Assembly: GCF_001421565.1 (NCBI RefSeq)
Contig: NZ_LMKQ01000002.1
Location: 62,001 to 126,000, forward strand
DNA length: 64,000 nucleotides
Direction of reading: 5' to 3'
Source: Agromyces sp. Leaf222
GTDB taxonomy: Bacteria > Actinomycetota > Actinomycetes > Actinomycetales > Microbacteriaceae
In this document: positions 24,956 through 34,292 of the stretch, one piece after another
How the letters are laid out: each line of letters begins with the position of its first letter
Numbering within the stretch: position 1 is the first letter of the stretch
Position numbers and translations under genes: made by a program
Notes under the pieces: generated by a model
What the model was told of the DNA's origin: nothing
Database searches by the model: none
What the model saw: the letters and a program-made list of their open reading frames with translations, nothing else

Positions 24956-25494
24956 CGGTCGCCCTCCCCTTCGGTGCGGTCGCGGTCACGGTCTGCGGGG
25001 GCCTGCTCGGCCCGGTCGCGGGCGGCGGCCTCGAACTCGAGGTCCTCGTCTGGCTCCTCGTCGCTCGCCTCGATGAGCTCCTGGATCGCGGCGTCGTCTG
25101 CGGCGGAGATGCGGATGAGGTCGGCCGCCTCTTCGGCGTCGTGCAGGTCTTCCTCCTCGTCGTCGATGAGATCGCCCTTGGCGCCGAGCTGAGCGAGCCA
25201 CCAGGAGCGGTAGATGAGGGCGAGCATGAACGCCGTGATGCCGAGGTTGATGACGATCGCGGTGAGCACGAACGCCTGCGGCAGCGGGTCGGAGATCTCG
25301 CCGGCATCGACGCCCTCGCCGAGGATCGGCGCGAGCCCGGGCGCCCCGCTCATCAGGTAGATGAGCACGTTGACGGCGTTGCCGACGAGCAGGAACCCGA
25401 TGAGCACCCGCGTCAGGCTGCGCTCGAGCATGATCGAGATGCCCGCGCCGAACATGACGGCCATGAGCACCACGAGGGTCAGGGAGCCGGTCAT
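24952..25494 (-). CDS. mnhC: Mrp Na+/H+ antiporter subunit C, with long acidic tail
   Basis: A 180-residue NuoK-like subunit. The first 115 residues give three helices with GIFLMLERS-like GISIMLERSLTRVLIGFLL, GNAVNVLIYL and the FVLTAIVINLGITAFMLAL motif. The remaining 65 or so residues are strongly acidic (LIDDEEEDLHDAEEAADL, SDEEPDEDLEFEA), whereas typical MnhC proteins stop near residue 115. The tail would be cytoplasmic and might bind cations or partners. Confidence 0.92.
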   Translation of the reverse strand: MTGSLTLVVLMAVMFGAGISIMLERSLTRVLIGFLLVGNAVNVLIYLMSGAPGLAPILGEGVDAGEISDPLPQAFVLTAIVINLGITAFMLALIYRSWWLAQLGAKGDLIDDEEEDLHDAEEAADLIRISAADDAAIQELIEASDEEPDEDLEFEAAARDRAEQAPADRDRDRTEGEGDR

Positions 25495-28466
25495 GCGCGC
25501 GCCCCCTCGGTCGGAGCGGGCTCGGGGTCGTCGACGTCGTCGTCGGCGTGCTCCTGCTGCCGGTCGACCTCGCCGCCGAGCGAGCGGAGGATGTCGAGCA
25601 CGAGGCCGACGACCACGAGGTACACGCCGATGTCGAACAGCGTCGACGTGCCGATCGAGATCGTGCCGAGCACCGGCACCTCGGTCTCGAACCAGGCCGA
25701 CTCGAGCGGGATGCCGCTGAAGAACAGCGACGCCGTGGCCGTTCCGGCGGCGAGCAGCAGGCCCGTGCCGAGCAGGCGCCCGGCGTCGACGGGCGCGGCC
25801 TCGCCGAGCTCGTAGCGGCCGCCGGCGAGGTAGCGCGCCACGAGCGCGAGCCCGGCGAGCAATCCGCCCGCGAACCCGCCGCCCGGGGCGTTGTGCCCGA
25901 CGAAGAGCAGGAACACCGAGACGACGATCGCCGGGTGGAAGAGCAGGCGCACGAGCACCTCGATGAGGATCGAGCGGTTGCGCGGCGAGATCGTGCGGCC
26001 CGCGAGCAGCCACGTCTGGCGCGTCGACGCGGCCTCGCCCGCGGCATCCGTCTCGCCCGAGGTGTTCGCCAGGCTCGTGCGGGGCGCCCGGATGCTCGAC
26101 GCCGGCTCGGGCAGCGGACGCATGCGGTCGCGGCGGTCGAGGCCGAGGTCGACGTCGTCGAGGCGGGGCGCGCCGCCCGTGCGGCCCGAGACGAAGATGA
26201 GGCTCGCGACGCCCGTGGCGACGGCGACGAGCACCGAGATCTCGCCGAGCGTGTCCCAGGCGCGGATGTCGACGAGCATCACGTTCACGATGTTCTTGCC
26301 GTGCGCCTCGAGGGCGAGCGCCGGAAGGCCGCCGGCGATGGTCGGCTCGATGCGGGCGCCGAGGGCGACGAGCCCGATCACGCCCATGACGAGACCCGCC
26401 AGGCCGCCGATGATGCCGCGGGCGAGCTTGTGCACCGGAGGATTGCGCTGGGCGATCTGCTTGGGCAGCCGCCGCAGCACGAGCACGAAGACGACGATCA
26501 CGATGGTCTCGACGAGCGCCTGCGTGAGGGCGAGGTCGGGTGCGCCCGACATGCCGAACAGGAGTACGAGTCCGTAGCCGGTGACGCTCACGAGCAGCAC
26601 CGCGGCCATGCGCTGTCGCACGATGACGGCCGCGATCGCCGCCACGCACATCACGAACGCGATGAACGGCTGCGACGTGAAGTCCCAGAGGCGGATGTCG
26701 GCGGGCCACGCCGAGTTGAGGATCGTCGCCGTGCCGAGCCCGCCGATGAACACCGCGACGATGATCGTGAGGTAGCCGGGCAGGCCGCGGGCCTGGATGG
26801 CGGTCGTGACGGCTGCCGCCGTGCGGTCGACGGCCGACACGATGCCGAGGTACCCGCGGCTCGAGTCGACCATCGGCACGACGGCCGCCTGCAGGCGCGC
26901 GACCTCGCGCCTGGCCCACACCAGCAGCGCGCCGACGGCGAAGATGCCGAGTGAGATGAACAGGGCGGGCTCGAACCCGTGCCAGAGCGCGAGATGCATG
27001 TCGTGGGGACCCGGCAGCTCATCGGCGTAGGCCGCGAGCAGCGGTTCGATGAACGAGATCGCGAACGCCGCGACGAGGCTCGCGACGGCCAGCGTCGCCG
27101 GGGCGATCGCGATCGCCGCACCCGGTGCGTGCAACGGCGTCGGCGCGACGTCGGGCTTCGTCGAGAAGGCCCCCCAGAGGAAGCGCGAGGTGTACGCGAA
27201 CGTGAGCACCGATCCGGCGACCGAGCCGATCAGGGCGATCCACGCCCAGATCGCGATCGCCCCGCCCTCGGCGGTGGCGTCGAGGAACGCCGTCAGCACG
27301 CCCTCCTTCGCCACGAACCCGAGCAGGGGCGGGATGCCCGCCATCGACGCGGCTGCGAGGCCCGCGATCACGGTGATCACGGGCATGCGTCGCCCGAGCC
27401 CCGAGAGCTTGCGCCAGTCGCGGGTGCCGGCGGCATGGTCGACGATGCCGACCGTGAGGAACAGGGTCGCCTTGAACATGGCGTGCGCGAGGAGCAGCGC
27501 GATGCCCGCGAGCGCCGCGTCGCGCGTGCCGAACCCGGTGACGAGCACGAGGAACCCGAGCTGGCTCACGGTGCCGTAGGCGAGCAGCAGCTTCAGGTCG
27601 TACTGGCGGAGGGCGCGCCATCCGCCGACGAGCATGGTGAAGACGCCGAGTGCGATGACGATCGGATGCCACACCGAGAGGTCGGCGTACCCGGGGGCGA
27701 GGCGCGCGACCAGGTAGACGCCGGCCTTGACCATCGCCGCCGCGTGCAGGTACGCGCTCACCGGGGTCGGGGCGGCCATCGCGGCCGGGAGCCAGAAGTG
27801 GAACGGCACGAGTGCGCTCTTGGAGATCGCGCCGACGAGCACGAGGGCGATGCCCCACTCGGCCGCGGCGCCCGTGACGGGGTTCGCGATGAGCTCGGAG
27901 AGCGAGGTCGTGCCTCCGGCGACGGCGAGCAGCACGAGGCCGACGAGCATCGCGAGCCCGCCGAACGTCGTGACCGTGAGCGCCTGCAGTGCGGCACCGC
28001 GGCTCTCCTTGCGGCCCGTGTAGTGGCCGATGAGGAGGTACGAGAGCACGCTCGTGGCCTCCCAGAACGTGAAGAGCACGAACACGTCGTCTGAGGTGAC
28101 GAGGCCGAGCATCACGCCGGCGAACGCGAGCAGCAGCGAGGCGAAGCGGCCGAGCGCCGGCTCGTCGTCGGCGAAGTACCACGTGCAGTAGAGCAGCACC
28201 AGCGCGCCGATGCCGGTGACGACGAGCGAGAGGATCAGCGCGAGCGCGTCCATGCGGAAGCTCAGGGCGATGTCGAGCTCGGGGATCCACGGGACCGACT
28301 CGACGACGGGCGTGCCGGCGATCACGCCGGGCAGCCACGTCAGCAGCACGACGAAGGTCGCGGCGGGCACCAGGGCGATGACGGCGAAGACCCGGCGACC
28401 GAGGCGTCTCGTGAGCCACGGCGTGAGCACCGAGACGGCGGCGAAGATCGCGAGGCTGGTGATCAT
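25491..28466 (-). CDS. mnhA: Mrp Na+/H+ antiporter subunit A fused to subunit B
   Basis: A 991-residue membrane protein. Residues 1 to about 750 are the NuoL-like MrpA part: FTFWEATSVLSYLLIGHYTG with the key Glu, KSALVPFHFWLPAAMAAPTP with the key Lys, HAAAMVKAGVYL, and LLGFVAKEGVL. Residues about 840-970 are an MrpB domain (LLFHPAIVVSVFLLFVGHNA, GGGFAGGLLAG). GTGAGGAGGGTGG precedes the ATG at 28466. It is the first gene of the operon and exports Na+ in exchange for H+, giving salt and alkali tolerance. A GTCCG-TT-CGGAC inverted repeat at 28498-28509 upstream could be an operator. Confidence 0.95.
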   Translation of the reverse strand: MITSLAIFAAVSVLTPWLTRRLGRRVFAVIALVPAATFVVLLTWLPGVIAGTPVVESVPWIPELDIALSFRMDALALILSLVVTGIGALVLLYCTWYFADDEPALGRFASLLLAFAGVMLGLVTSDDVFVLFTFWEATSVLSYLLIGHYTGRKESRGAALQALTVTTFGGLAMLVGLVLLAVAGGTTSLSELIANPVTGAAAEWGIALVLVGAISKSALVPFHFWLPAAMAAPTPVSAYLHAAAMVKAGVYLVARLAPGYADLSVWHPIVIALGVFTMLVGGWRALRQYDLKLLLAYGTVSQLGFLVLVTGFGTRDAALAGIALLLAHAMFKATLFLTVGIVDHAAGTRDWRKLSGLGRRMPVITVIAGLAAASMAGIPPLLGFVAKEGVLTAFLDATAEGGAIAIWAWIALIGSVAGSVLTFAYTSRFLWGAFSTKPDVAPTPLHAPGAAIAIAPATLAVASLVAAFAISFIEPLLAAYADELPGPHDMHLALWHGFEPALFISLGIFAVGALLVWARREVARLQAAVVPMVDSSRGYLGIVSAVDRTAAAVTTAIQARGLPGYLTIIVAVFIGGLGTATILNSAWPADIRLWDFTSQPFIAFVMCVAAIAAVIVRQRMAAVLLVSVTGYGLVLLFGMSGAPDLALTQALVETIVIVVFVLVLRRLPKQIAQRNPPVHKLARGIIGGLAGLVMGVIGLVALGARIEPTIAGGLPALALEAHGKNIVNVMLVDIRAWDTLGEISVLVAVATGVASLIFVSGRTGGAPRLDDVDLGLDRRDRMRPLPEPASSIRAPRTSLANTSGETDAAGEAASTRQTWLLAGRTISPRNRSILIEVLVRLLFHPAIVVSVFLLFVGHNAPGGGFAGGLLAGLALVARYLAGGRYELGEAAPVDAGRLLGTGLLLAAGTATASLFFSGIPLESAWFETEVPVLGTISIGTSTLFDIGVYLVVVGLVLDILRSLGGEVDRQQEHADDDVDDPEPAPTEGARA

Positions 28467-28604
28467 CCACCCTCCTCACGCTTCAGTTTCAGTCACAGTC
28501 CGTTCGGACAGTTTACCGGGGGCTCCGGCGCCGCCGGTCCGCCGCGTCGAAAGACATGGCCCGCGAGGGATGCCGCGGGCGGCCGGATGGCGCAGGATGG
28601 ACGG

Positions 28605-29474
28605 ATGCCGATCCTCATCACCGCCGACGAACTCGCCTCACGCCTGGCCGTCGGTCGTGCCGTCGCCCCGTCCGCCGCCGCCGACGGCCGAACGGTGGTG
28701 CTCGACGTGCGGTGGACGCTCGCGACGCCCGACGGCACGGAGGCATACCTGGCCGGGCATATCCCCGGTGCCGTGTACGTCGACCTCGACGCCGAACTCG
28801 CCGACCACGACGTCGTCGGCGCCGGCCGGCATCCGCTGCCCTCCGAGGCGGCGCTCACCGCGGCGATGCGGCGATGGGGCCTGCGCGACGGCGACACGGT
28901 GGTCGTCGTCGACGACCTCGGCAACCAGTCCGCCGCCAGGGCCTGGTGGTTGCTGCGGTACGCCGGGTTCGGTGACGTGCGCCTGCTCGACGGCGCGCTC
29001 GCCGCGTGGCGGGCCGCGGGGCATCCGCTCGAGACCGGCGACGTCGTGCCTGAGCCCGGTGACGCGACCGCGCGATACGGCGGCATGCCCGTGCTCGACA
29101 TCGACGCCGCCGCGGCGCTGCCCGGGCACGGGGTGCTGATCGACGTGCGCGCAGCCGAGCGCTATCGCGGCGAGATCGAGCCCGTCGACCCGCGCGCCGG
29201 CCACATCCCGGGCGCGCGTTCGGCCCCCACCGCGACCACGCTCGACGCCGACGGGCGGTTCCTCCCGGCCGAGGTTCTGCGTGCGCGCTTCGCCGACCTC
29301 GGCGTCGAGCCCGGCGTCGAGGTGGCGACGTACTGCGGATCGGGCGTCACGGGTGCGCACGCCGTCGCCGCGCTCGCGATCGCGGGCATCGACGCGTCGC
29401 TGTTCCCCGGATCGTGGAGCCAGTGGTCGAACGACGCCTCCCGGCCCGCCGCGACCGGCGGCGAGCCGGGCTAG
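28605..29474 (+). CDS. Thiosulfate / 3-mercaptopyruvate sulfurtransferase
   Basis: A 289-residue two-domain rhodanese. The N-terminal inactive domain has VLDVRWTLATPDG and GHIPGAVYVDLD. The C-terminal domain has LIDVRAAERYRGEIEPVDPR, AGHIPGARSAPT and the active-site cysteine in TYCGSGVTGAH. It moves sulfane sulfur to cyanide or thiols. The ATG at 28605 follows CAGGATGG; an earlier in-frame ATG at 28587 is possible. The stop lies inside the 14-bp tandem repeats that follow, so the C-terminal residues (TGGEPG) come from repeat DNA. Confidence 0.9.
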   Translation: MPILITADELASRLAVGRAVAPSAAADGRTVVLDVRWTLATPDGTEAYLAGHIPGAVYVDLDAELADHDVVGAGRHPLPSEAALTAAMRRWGLRDGDTVVVVDDLGNQSAARAWWLLRYAGFGDVRLLDGALAAWRAAGHPLETGDVVPEPGDATARYGGMPVLDIDAAAALPGHGVLIDVRAAERYRGEIEPVDPRAGHIPGARSAPTATTLDADGRFLPAEVLRARFADLGVEPGVEVATYCGSGVTGAHAVAALAIAGIDASLFPGSWSQWSNDASRPAATGGEPG

Positions 29475-29604
29475 GCGAGCCGGGCTCGGCGAGCCGGGCT
29501 CGGCGAGCCGGGCTCGGCGAGCCGGGCCAGAGTGGACGGGCCAGAGTGGACGGGCCAGAGTGGACGAGCCGGGGGGACGAGCCGGGGGGACGAGCCGGGG
29601 CTGG
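29461..29604. repeat. Compound minisatellite of three related tandem arrays
   Basis: Array 1 is a 14-base unit GCGAGCCGGGCTCG repeated about four times from 29461. Array 2 is a different 14-base unit, GGGCCAGAGTGGAC, in three exact copies at 29524-29565. Array 3 is a 13-base unit, GAGCCGGGGGGAC, in two copies plus a decayed third at 29566-29604. Arrays 1 and 3 share GAGCCGGG. It lies between convergent genes and covers the end of the sulfurtransferase gene. Confidence 0.9.
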
Positions 29605-29627
29605 TGCCCGGCCGGCCCGCTGCGCGA

Positions 29628-30464
29628 TCAGGCCGGGCGGTGCCCGACGCCGATCAGGGTCGAGACGTCGACGCGCGTGATGTCGCGCTCGGCGAGCAGC
29701 TCGTGGAACCTCGTCGCCACGGCCTCGCGCGTCTCGTCGTCGAGGTCGGCGATCAACCTGGCCCGCGACATGCCGACCACGAGCCGCCACGAGAGGTCGT
29801 GGTCGAGATCGAGGTGCCGCGGCACGAGCTCGGCGCGCGTGTGCTCGAGTCCCAGGCGCCCCAGCCACTGGGCCAGTGCGCCCGGCGTCTCGGGCAGATC
29901 GGGCCGTGACCGGTCACGGTACGCGGCGACCGCCTCGGCCCCGGCCTCGCCGCCCTCGGCCTCGACCGCATCGCAGAGCGCCTTCGTGAACTCGCGGAAC
30001 GCGGGCGGCGCCCACAACGTCACGGCGAACCGACCGCCGGGCTTCGCGCGCTCGATCAGGCGCTCGGCACCGGCGTCGACGTCGCCGAGGAAGAACACGC
30101 CGAGCACGCACTGCACGAGGTCGTACCCCGTCGGCTCCCACTCGAGCACGTCGGCCGCGTGCAGCCGCAGCTGCGGCAGCGGGGCGGACTCGCGCTCCGC
30201 GCGTTCGCGGGCGAGTTCGATCATCGTCTCCGACAGGTCGACCGCATCGACCACGCCCGACGGCCCGACGAGCTCGGCGGTCGGCAGGGCCGATGCGCCG
30301 TCTCCGCAGCAGGCGTCGAGCACGAGCTCGCCGAACTGCGGCGCCGAGCGCAGCACGGTCGCCATCGAGACCGGATCCCACACCACCGAATCCAGATCCG
30401 CGAACGCCGAGGCATGCTCGACGAAATGCCGGACGGTACCCCGAACGTCAGACTGTTCCCCCAT
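29628..30464 (-). CDS. Class I SAM-dependent methyltransferase
   Basis: A 278-residue methyltransferase. The SAM motif I is VLDACCGDGASALPTAEL, motif II VVDAVDLSETMIELARERA, then LHAADVLEWEP and LVQCVLGVFFLGD. The pattern resembles UbiE/Coq5-like and small-molecule methyltransferases; the substrate is unknown. The ATG at 30464 (MGEQSD) is preferred to an upstream TTG. It is divergent from the FKBP lipoprotein. Confidence 0.85.
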   Translation of the reverse strand: MGEQSDVRGTVRHFVEHASAFADLDSVVWDPVSMATVLRSAPQFGELVLDACCGDGASALPTAELVGPSGVVDAVDLSETMIELARERAERESAPLPQLRLHAADVLEWEPTGYDLVQCVLGVFFLGDVDAGAERLIERAKPGGRFAVTLWAPPAFREFTKALCDAVEAEGGEAGAEAVAAYRDRSRPDLPETPGALAQWLGRLGLEHTRAELVPRHLDLDHDLSWRLVVGMSRARLIADLDDETREAVATRFHELLAERDITRVDVSTLIGVGHRPA

Positions 30465-30577
30465 GGCCCCATTCTGGCGGGGATCGCGCCCGGATATCCG
30501 GAATTCAGGCAATCGAAAGCCCGAACGTGCAGACTGGAACCTTCCTGACGTTTCGATCGAATCGAGAAGACCCCCTC

Positions 30578-31528
30578 ATGAATCGTGCCCTGCGCCGCAT
30601 CGCGCCCGTCGCGCTCGCCACTGCGGCTGCCGCCCTGCTCCTCGCCGGCTGCGCGGGCGGCGGTGAATCCGAAGCCACGAAGACGCCCGCCGCCGCCGAC
30701 TGCATGGACCTCTCCGCAGGCGAGCTGAGCGACGGCGTCAAGGTCGAGGGCGACTTCGGCGGCGTGCCGAAGGTCACCTTCGACACGCCCCTCGAAGCCG
30801 AGGAGCTCCAGCGCACCATCGTCACCGAGGGCGACGGCGAGGTCACCGCGACCGGTGACAGCGTCAACGCCGTCGTCAGCGCGTTCGCCGGGTCCTCCGG
30901 CACCCAGCTCTTCTCCCAGCCCGCCACGATCACCGCGGGCGGCGAAGGCGTCTACGAGGCCTTCCTCGCGGGCATCGACTGCGTGCCCACCGGCACCCGC
31001 ACGGTCACCGTCGCCCCCGCCTCCGCGCTCTACGACGGCGAGGGCAACGAGCAGGTCGGCCTCGCCAAGGGCGAGAGCGTCGTCATCGTGGTCGACGTCA
31101 AGGAGCCGCTGAAGGCGAAGGAGTGGACCGAAGACGTGCCAGAGGTGAAGTTCGGCGCCGAGGGCGAGGCCCCCACCGTCACGCTCCCCGACACCGCACC
31201 GCCCGCCGACTACCAGATCAAGGTGCTCGAAGAGGGCGACGGGGCCGAGGTCGCGACCGGCGACACCGTCACGCTCAACTACCAGGGCACCAGCTGGGAC
31301 ACCGGCGAGGTCTTCGACCAGAGCTACGGCGGCGACCCCGCCCAGTTCTCGACCGACCAGGTGATCCAGGGCTTCGGCGCCGCGCTCGTCGGCCAGAAGG
31401 TCGGCACCAAGCTCATCGTCTCGATCCCGCCGGAGTACGCCTACGGCACCGACAAGGAGGCCGCGGAGCTCGGCGGCCAGACCCTCGTGTTCCTCGTCGA
31501 GATCCTCGACACGACGCCGGCCGCATAG
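30578..31528 (+). CDS. FKBP-type peptidyl-prolyl isomerase lipoprotein with two FKBP-like domains
   Basis: A 316-residue exported lipoprotein. The lipobox LLLAGC places the modified Cys at about residue 25. Residues about 60-170 form a degenerate FKBP-like domain (GDGEVTATGDSVNAVVSAF). Residues about 210-315 form a more canonical one, with VTLNYQGTSWDTGEVFDQSY, VIQGFGAALVGQKVGTKLIV, IPPEYAYG and TLVFLVEILD. It would help fold exported proteins at the outer face of the membrane. A strong hairpin terminator follows. Confidence 0.92.
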   Translation: MNRALRRIAPVALATAAAALLLAGCAGGGESEATKTPAAADCMDLSAGELSDGVKVEGDFGGVPKVTFDTPLEAEELQRTIVTEGDGEVTATGDSVNAVVSAFAGSSGTQLFSQPATITAGGEGVYEAFLAGIDCVPTGTRTVTVAPASALYDGEGNEQVGLAKGESVVIVVDVKEPLKAKEWTEDVPEVKFGAEGEAPTVTLPDTAPPADYQIKVLEEGDGAEVATGDTVTLNYQGTSWDTGEVFDQSYGGDPAQFSTDQVIQGFGAALVGQKVGTKLIVSIPPEYAYGTDKEAAELGGQTLVFLVEILDTTPAA

Positions 31529-31545
31529 CCGACGCACGAACGACG

Positions 31546-31579
31546 AACGGGCCGCAGCGAGTGATCGCTGCGGCCCGTT
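31546..31579 (+). terminator. Hairpin terminator after the FKBP gene
   Basis: AACGGGCCGCAGCGA (31546-31560) and TCGCTGCGGCCCGTT (31565-31579) form a perfect 15-bp stem with a GTGA tetraloop, 18 bases after the stop codon. Only two T residues follow the GC stem, so it is a strong but T-poor terminator, possibly bidirectional because the next gene converges. Confidence 0.85.
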
Positions 31580-31742
31580 CCGCGTCTCCGGCCGGCTCCA
31601 TGCGGACGCAGGCGAACGCGCGCTGGTCAGGCTGGAATCCGTGCACCTGTCCTGATCTGCGCGCGACGTCCTGATCCGCGTGCGATGCCCCGCGGCGCCG
31701 GCCGAGGCCGCGAGCGGGACCGGCGGGCGGATGTCTCGGGCG

Positions 31743-32351
31743 TCAGGCCGCAGAGGCCGGCGTCGTCGCGGCATCCGCCGGCGCACCGGCATCCGTCGCC
31801 CTGATGCGCCGCACCGGGCGCTGCAGGCCGCGCGCGACGCCCGTGCGCTCGAGGCGGCCGGCGATGAGCAGGCCGAGCCAGACGCCCGCGAGGTTCGAGA
31901 GCACCGAGAGCACGGGGTACGCGATCTGCGCCCACAGCGGGAACCGGTCGACGCCGAGGAACGGCATCGAGTAGAGCGCGTACGGGAGCGCGAACGCGGC
32001 GGCGCCGACGTAGAAGATCCACGGGCGGAACGAGCGGTAGAGCCCGATCGCGAGGGGGATCTCGACCATCGCGCCGATCATGAGGCAGGTGAGGATCGCC
32101 GACGGACCCTGCGGCGTGAGCACCGCGTTGATGAGGCCCGCGATGAGCGAGGTGAGCAGGCCGACGCCGGGCTGGCGCAGCAGCGCGAGGGCGATCACGA
32201 ACGGGATGCTCCAGACGCCGGCGAACGCGGCGTAGAGCAGCGGCACGGCGGGTGCGAGCGTCGTCGAGAGCACGAACGCGGGGATGAGCACGAGGCCCGC
32301 GGCGGCGCCGATCGCGGCGCAGGTGAGCAGCAGGCGGGTGGGGGTCTTCAT
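31743..32351 (-). CDS. ECF transporter substrate-binding (S) component, YkoE-like
   Basis: A 202-residue membrane protein with about five or six helices. The Ala/Gly-rich N-terminus (LLLTCAAIGAAAGLVLIPAF) and the LLTSLIAGLINAVLTPQGPS block fit YkoE/ABC_cobalt-type S components, often assigned to hydroxymethylpyrimidine or thiamine. The ATG at 32351 is chosen; a GTG at 32357 is equally near the upstream stop. It ends the EcfA-EcfT-SIP-S operon. Linkage to a ferric-siderophore reductase and an iron box argues for an iron-related ligand instead; the specificity is open. Confidence 0.75.
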   Translation of the reverse strand: MKTPTRLLLTCAAIGAAAGLVLIPAFVLSTTLAPAVPLLYAAFAGVWSIPFVIALALLRQPGVGLLTSLIAGLINAVLTPQGPSAILTCLMIGAMVEIPLAIGLYRSFRPWIFYVGAAAFALPYALYSMPFLGVDRFPLWAQIAYPVLSVLSNLAGVWLGLLIAGRLERTGVARGLQRPVRRIRATDAGAPADAATTPASAA

Positions 32352-32360
32352 ACGCACGGC

Positions 32361-33230
32361 TCAGGCTCCGATCAGCTGGGAGGTCTCGACCGCGGGTGCG
32401 CCCTTCGGCAGCCGCCAGTATCCGCAGAAGCTCACGTCGCCCTTGGCCCAGCCGCGCTCGTTCACGAGCAGACGACGGATGCCGGTGGCCAGCCCCGATT
32501 CGCCGACCGCGTAGGCATGGGTGACGACGTCGCCGGGCAGTTCGAGGCCGGCGACGGCCGAGTACGCCGCTGCGCCGGGCCGCTCGTCGTGGTCGCGCAC
32601 GATCCAGTGCACGGCGACGTCGGCCGGGGTCGGGAACTTCTGCGCGTCTTCGGCGTGCGGCACCTCGACGATCGCGACGCCGCGTGCGTCGGCCGGGAGC
32701 GAGGCGCAGATGCCCGCGATCGCCGGGACGCCCGTCTCGTCGGCGACGAGGAGGAACCAGGCGGCCGTGTCGGGTGCGTCGAAGCCGTAGCCCTCGTCGA
32801 GGATGCCCACCCGGTCGCCGACCCGGCAGGTGCTCGCCCACGAGGCCGCGACGCCCTCGAGCCCGCCCGTCTCGGGGTTCTCGTGCAGCACGAAGTCGAT
32901 GTCGAGTTCGGCGCCGCGGTCGGCGGTGGCGGGGCGGTACTCGCGCACGGTGTAGTTGCGCATGGTCGGCCGCACGGCCTTCGGCGTGCGCAGCAGCTGC
33001 GCGTAGCCGAGGTAGCCGTCGCGGTCGGGCAGGCGCACCTCGTCGGCGCCCTCTGGCGGAAGGAACAGGCGGAACCACTGGTCGTAGCCGCGCGGCGTGA
33101 AGCGGTCGATCTCGGCCCCGCCGACGGTGATGCGCGTGAACGACGGGCTCACGCGCCTGGTGGCGAGCACCTCGAGCTCGATCGGGGCGGTGCGCTCGGT
33201 CTTCACCTGGCGGCTATGCGTCTTGGACAT
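32361..33230 (-). CDS. Siderophore-interacting protein (ferric-siderophore reductase)
   Basis: A 289-residue flavoprotein of the SIP/ViuB family. The FAD-binding segment is MRNYTVREYRP. VLHENPETGGLEGVAASWAS follows with the flavin loop, then WFLLVADETGVPAIAGI and the family ending DVSFCGYWR. These enzymes release iron from ferric siderophores in the cytoplasm with NAD(P)H or ferredoxin. An AAGGATCCCCG site precedes the ATG. It sits between the EcfT and S-component genes, an unusual partner for an ECF transporter. Confidence 0.9.
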   Translation of the reverse strand: MSKTHSRQVKTERTAPIELEVLATRRVSPSFTRITVGGAEIDRFTPRGYDQWFRLFLPPEGADEVRLPDRDGYLGYAQLLRTPKAVRPTMRNYTVREYRPATADRGAELDIDFVLHENPETGGLEGVAASWASTCRVGDRVGILDEGYGFDAPDTAAWFLLVADETGVPAIAGICASLPADARGVAIVEVPHAEDAQKFPTPADVAVHWIVRDHDERPGAAAYSAVAGLELPGDVVTHAYAVGESGLATGIRRLLVNERGWAKGDVSFCGYWRLPKGAPAVETSQLIGA

Positions 33231-33299
33231 CGGGGATCCTTCCGGATGGGGGAGTCTGGGTGCCTGGGGTCGCGCGGGCGGCCCGCCACTCGGTGCCGG

Positions 33300-34292
33300 T
33301 CACAGCCCGACCTCGGTGCGGTCGGAGGTGACGCCGCCGAGCCCGGCCTGCAGTGCCCACCAGTAGATGGCGACCGAGACCGCCCAGAACGCGATGACGA
33401 ACACGGTGTCGCGCACGCGCCACCGGCTGATCGTGCGCTCGGTGCGGGTCGGGTGGGCGCCGAAGGCCCGCGCGTCCATCGCGAGGGCGACGCGCTCGGC
33501 ATGGCGGATCGCGCTCGCGAGCAGCGGGATGGCCGTGCCGATCGTGCGGCGGACGGCCGCGATCGGCCCGCGACCGGCATCCGTTCCGCGCACGCGATGC
33601 GCGGCCCGGATCACCTCGAGCTCGTGCCCGAAGCGCGGCACGAACCGCAGCGCGGCGAGGGCGGTGTAGCCGATGCGGTAGGGCACGCGCAGGTTCTGCA
33701 CGAGCGCGCGCACGAGCTCGGGGCCGCTCGTCGTGAGGCCCGCGATGAGCGAGAGCATGAGCAGCGCGGCGATGCGCAGGGCGGTGGCGAGCCCCGTGAG
33801 GTAGGCGGCGAGCGTGAACTGCCAGTCGCCGATCTCGAAGATGACGACGGATGCCGCCGCGCCGCCGCCCGAGATGCGCTCGGGGTCGACCCAGAGCCCG
33901 AAGCTGAGCCCGAGCACCGCGATCGCGACGGGGACGCCGAGCAGCAGCACCGCCAGCGCGCGGCCCGAGAGCCGTGCGCCGACCACGAGCAGCGCGAGCG
34001 CGAGCACGATGAACGCGGTCGGAATGGCGAGGCCGCGCGTGAAGATCAGCGCGAGCATCACGGGCAGCGGCGCGGCGAACTTCGCGAGCGGGTTGAGGTG
34101 GTGCAGGAAGCGGATGCCGGGCGCGGGCGCCTGCTCCGCGTAGGGGTCGTGCGGGCGCGTGCTCGCGTGGGCGGCCGTCGCCGCGGCGTCGGCTGCGGGT
34201 CGGGTGGCCCCAGCGGTCGCGGAGGCGGTGGGCGCCACGGACGGCGCGGACGGCGCGGCGTCGGGCGTCAGGTCGGGCGTGACGGCGCTCAT
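33300..34292 (-). CDS. ECF transporter transmembrane (T) component
   Basis: A 330-residue EcfT-type protein. An N-terminal 60-residue Ala/Pro/Thr-rich lead is followed by FLHHLNPLAKFAAPLPVML, the classical EcfT start. About five helices and the two coupling motifs for the ATPases follow: AAHRVRGTDAG and MDARAFGA (variants of ARG). The ATG overlaps the ATPase stop. The long N-terminal lead is not usual and may mean a later true start, although no better one is obvious. Confidence 0.87.
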   Translation of the reverse strand: MSAVTPDLTPDAAPSAPSVAPTASATAGATRPAADAAATAAHASTRPHDPYAEQAPAPGIRFLHHLNPLAKFAAPLPVMLALIFTRGLAIPTAFIVLALALLVVGARLSGRALAVLLLGVPVAIAVLGLSFGLWVDPERISGGGAAASVVIFEIGDWQFTLAAYLTGLATALRIAALLMLSLIAGLTTSGPELVRALVQNLRVPYRIGYTALAALRFVPRFGHELEVIRAAHRVRGTDAGRGPIAAVRRTIGTAIPLLASAIRHAERVALAMDARAFGAHPTRTERTISRWRVRDTVFVIAFWAVSVAIYWWALQAGLGGVTSDRTEVGL

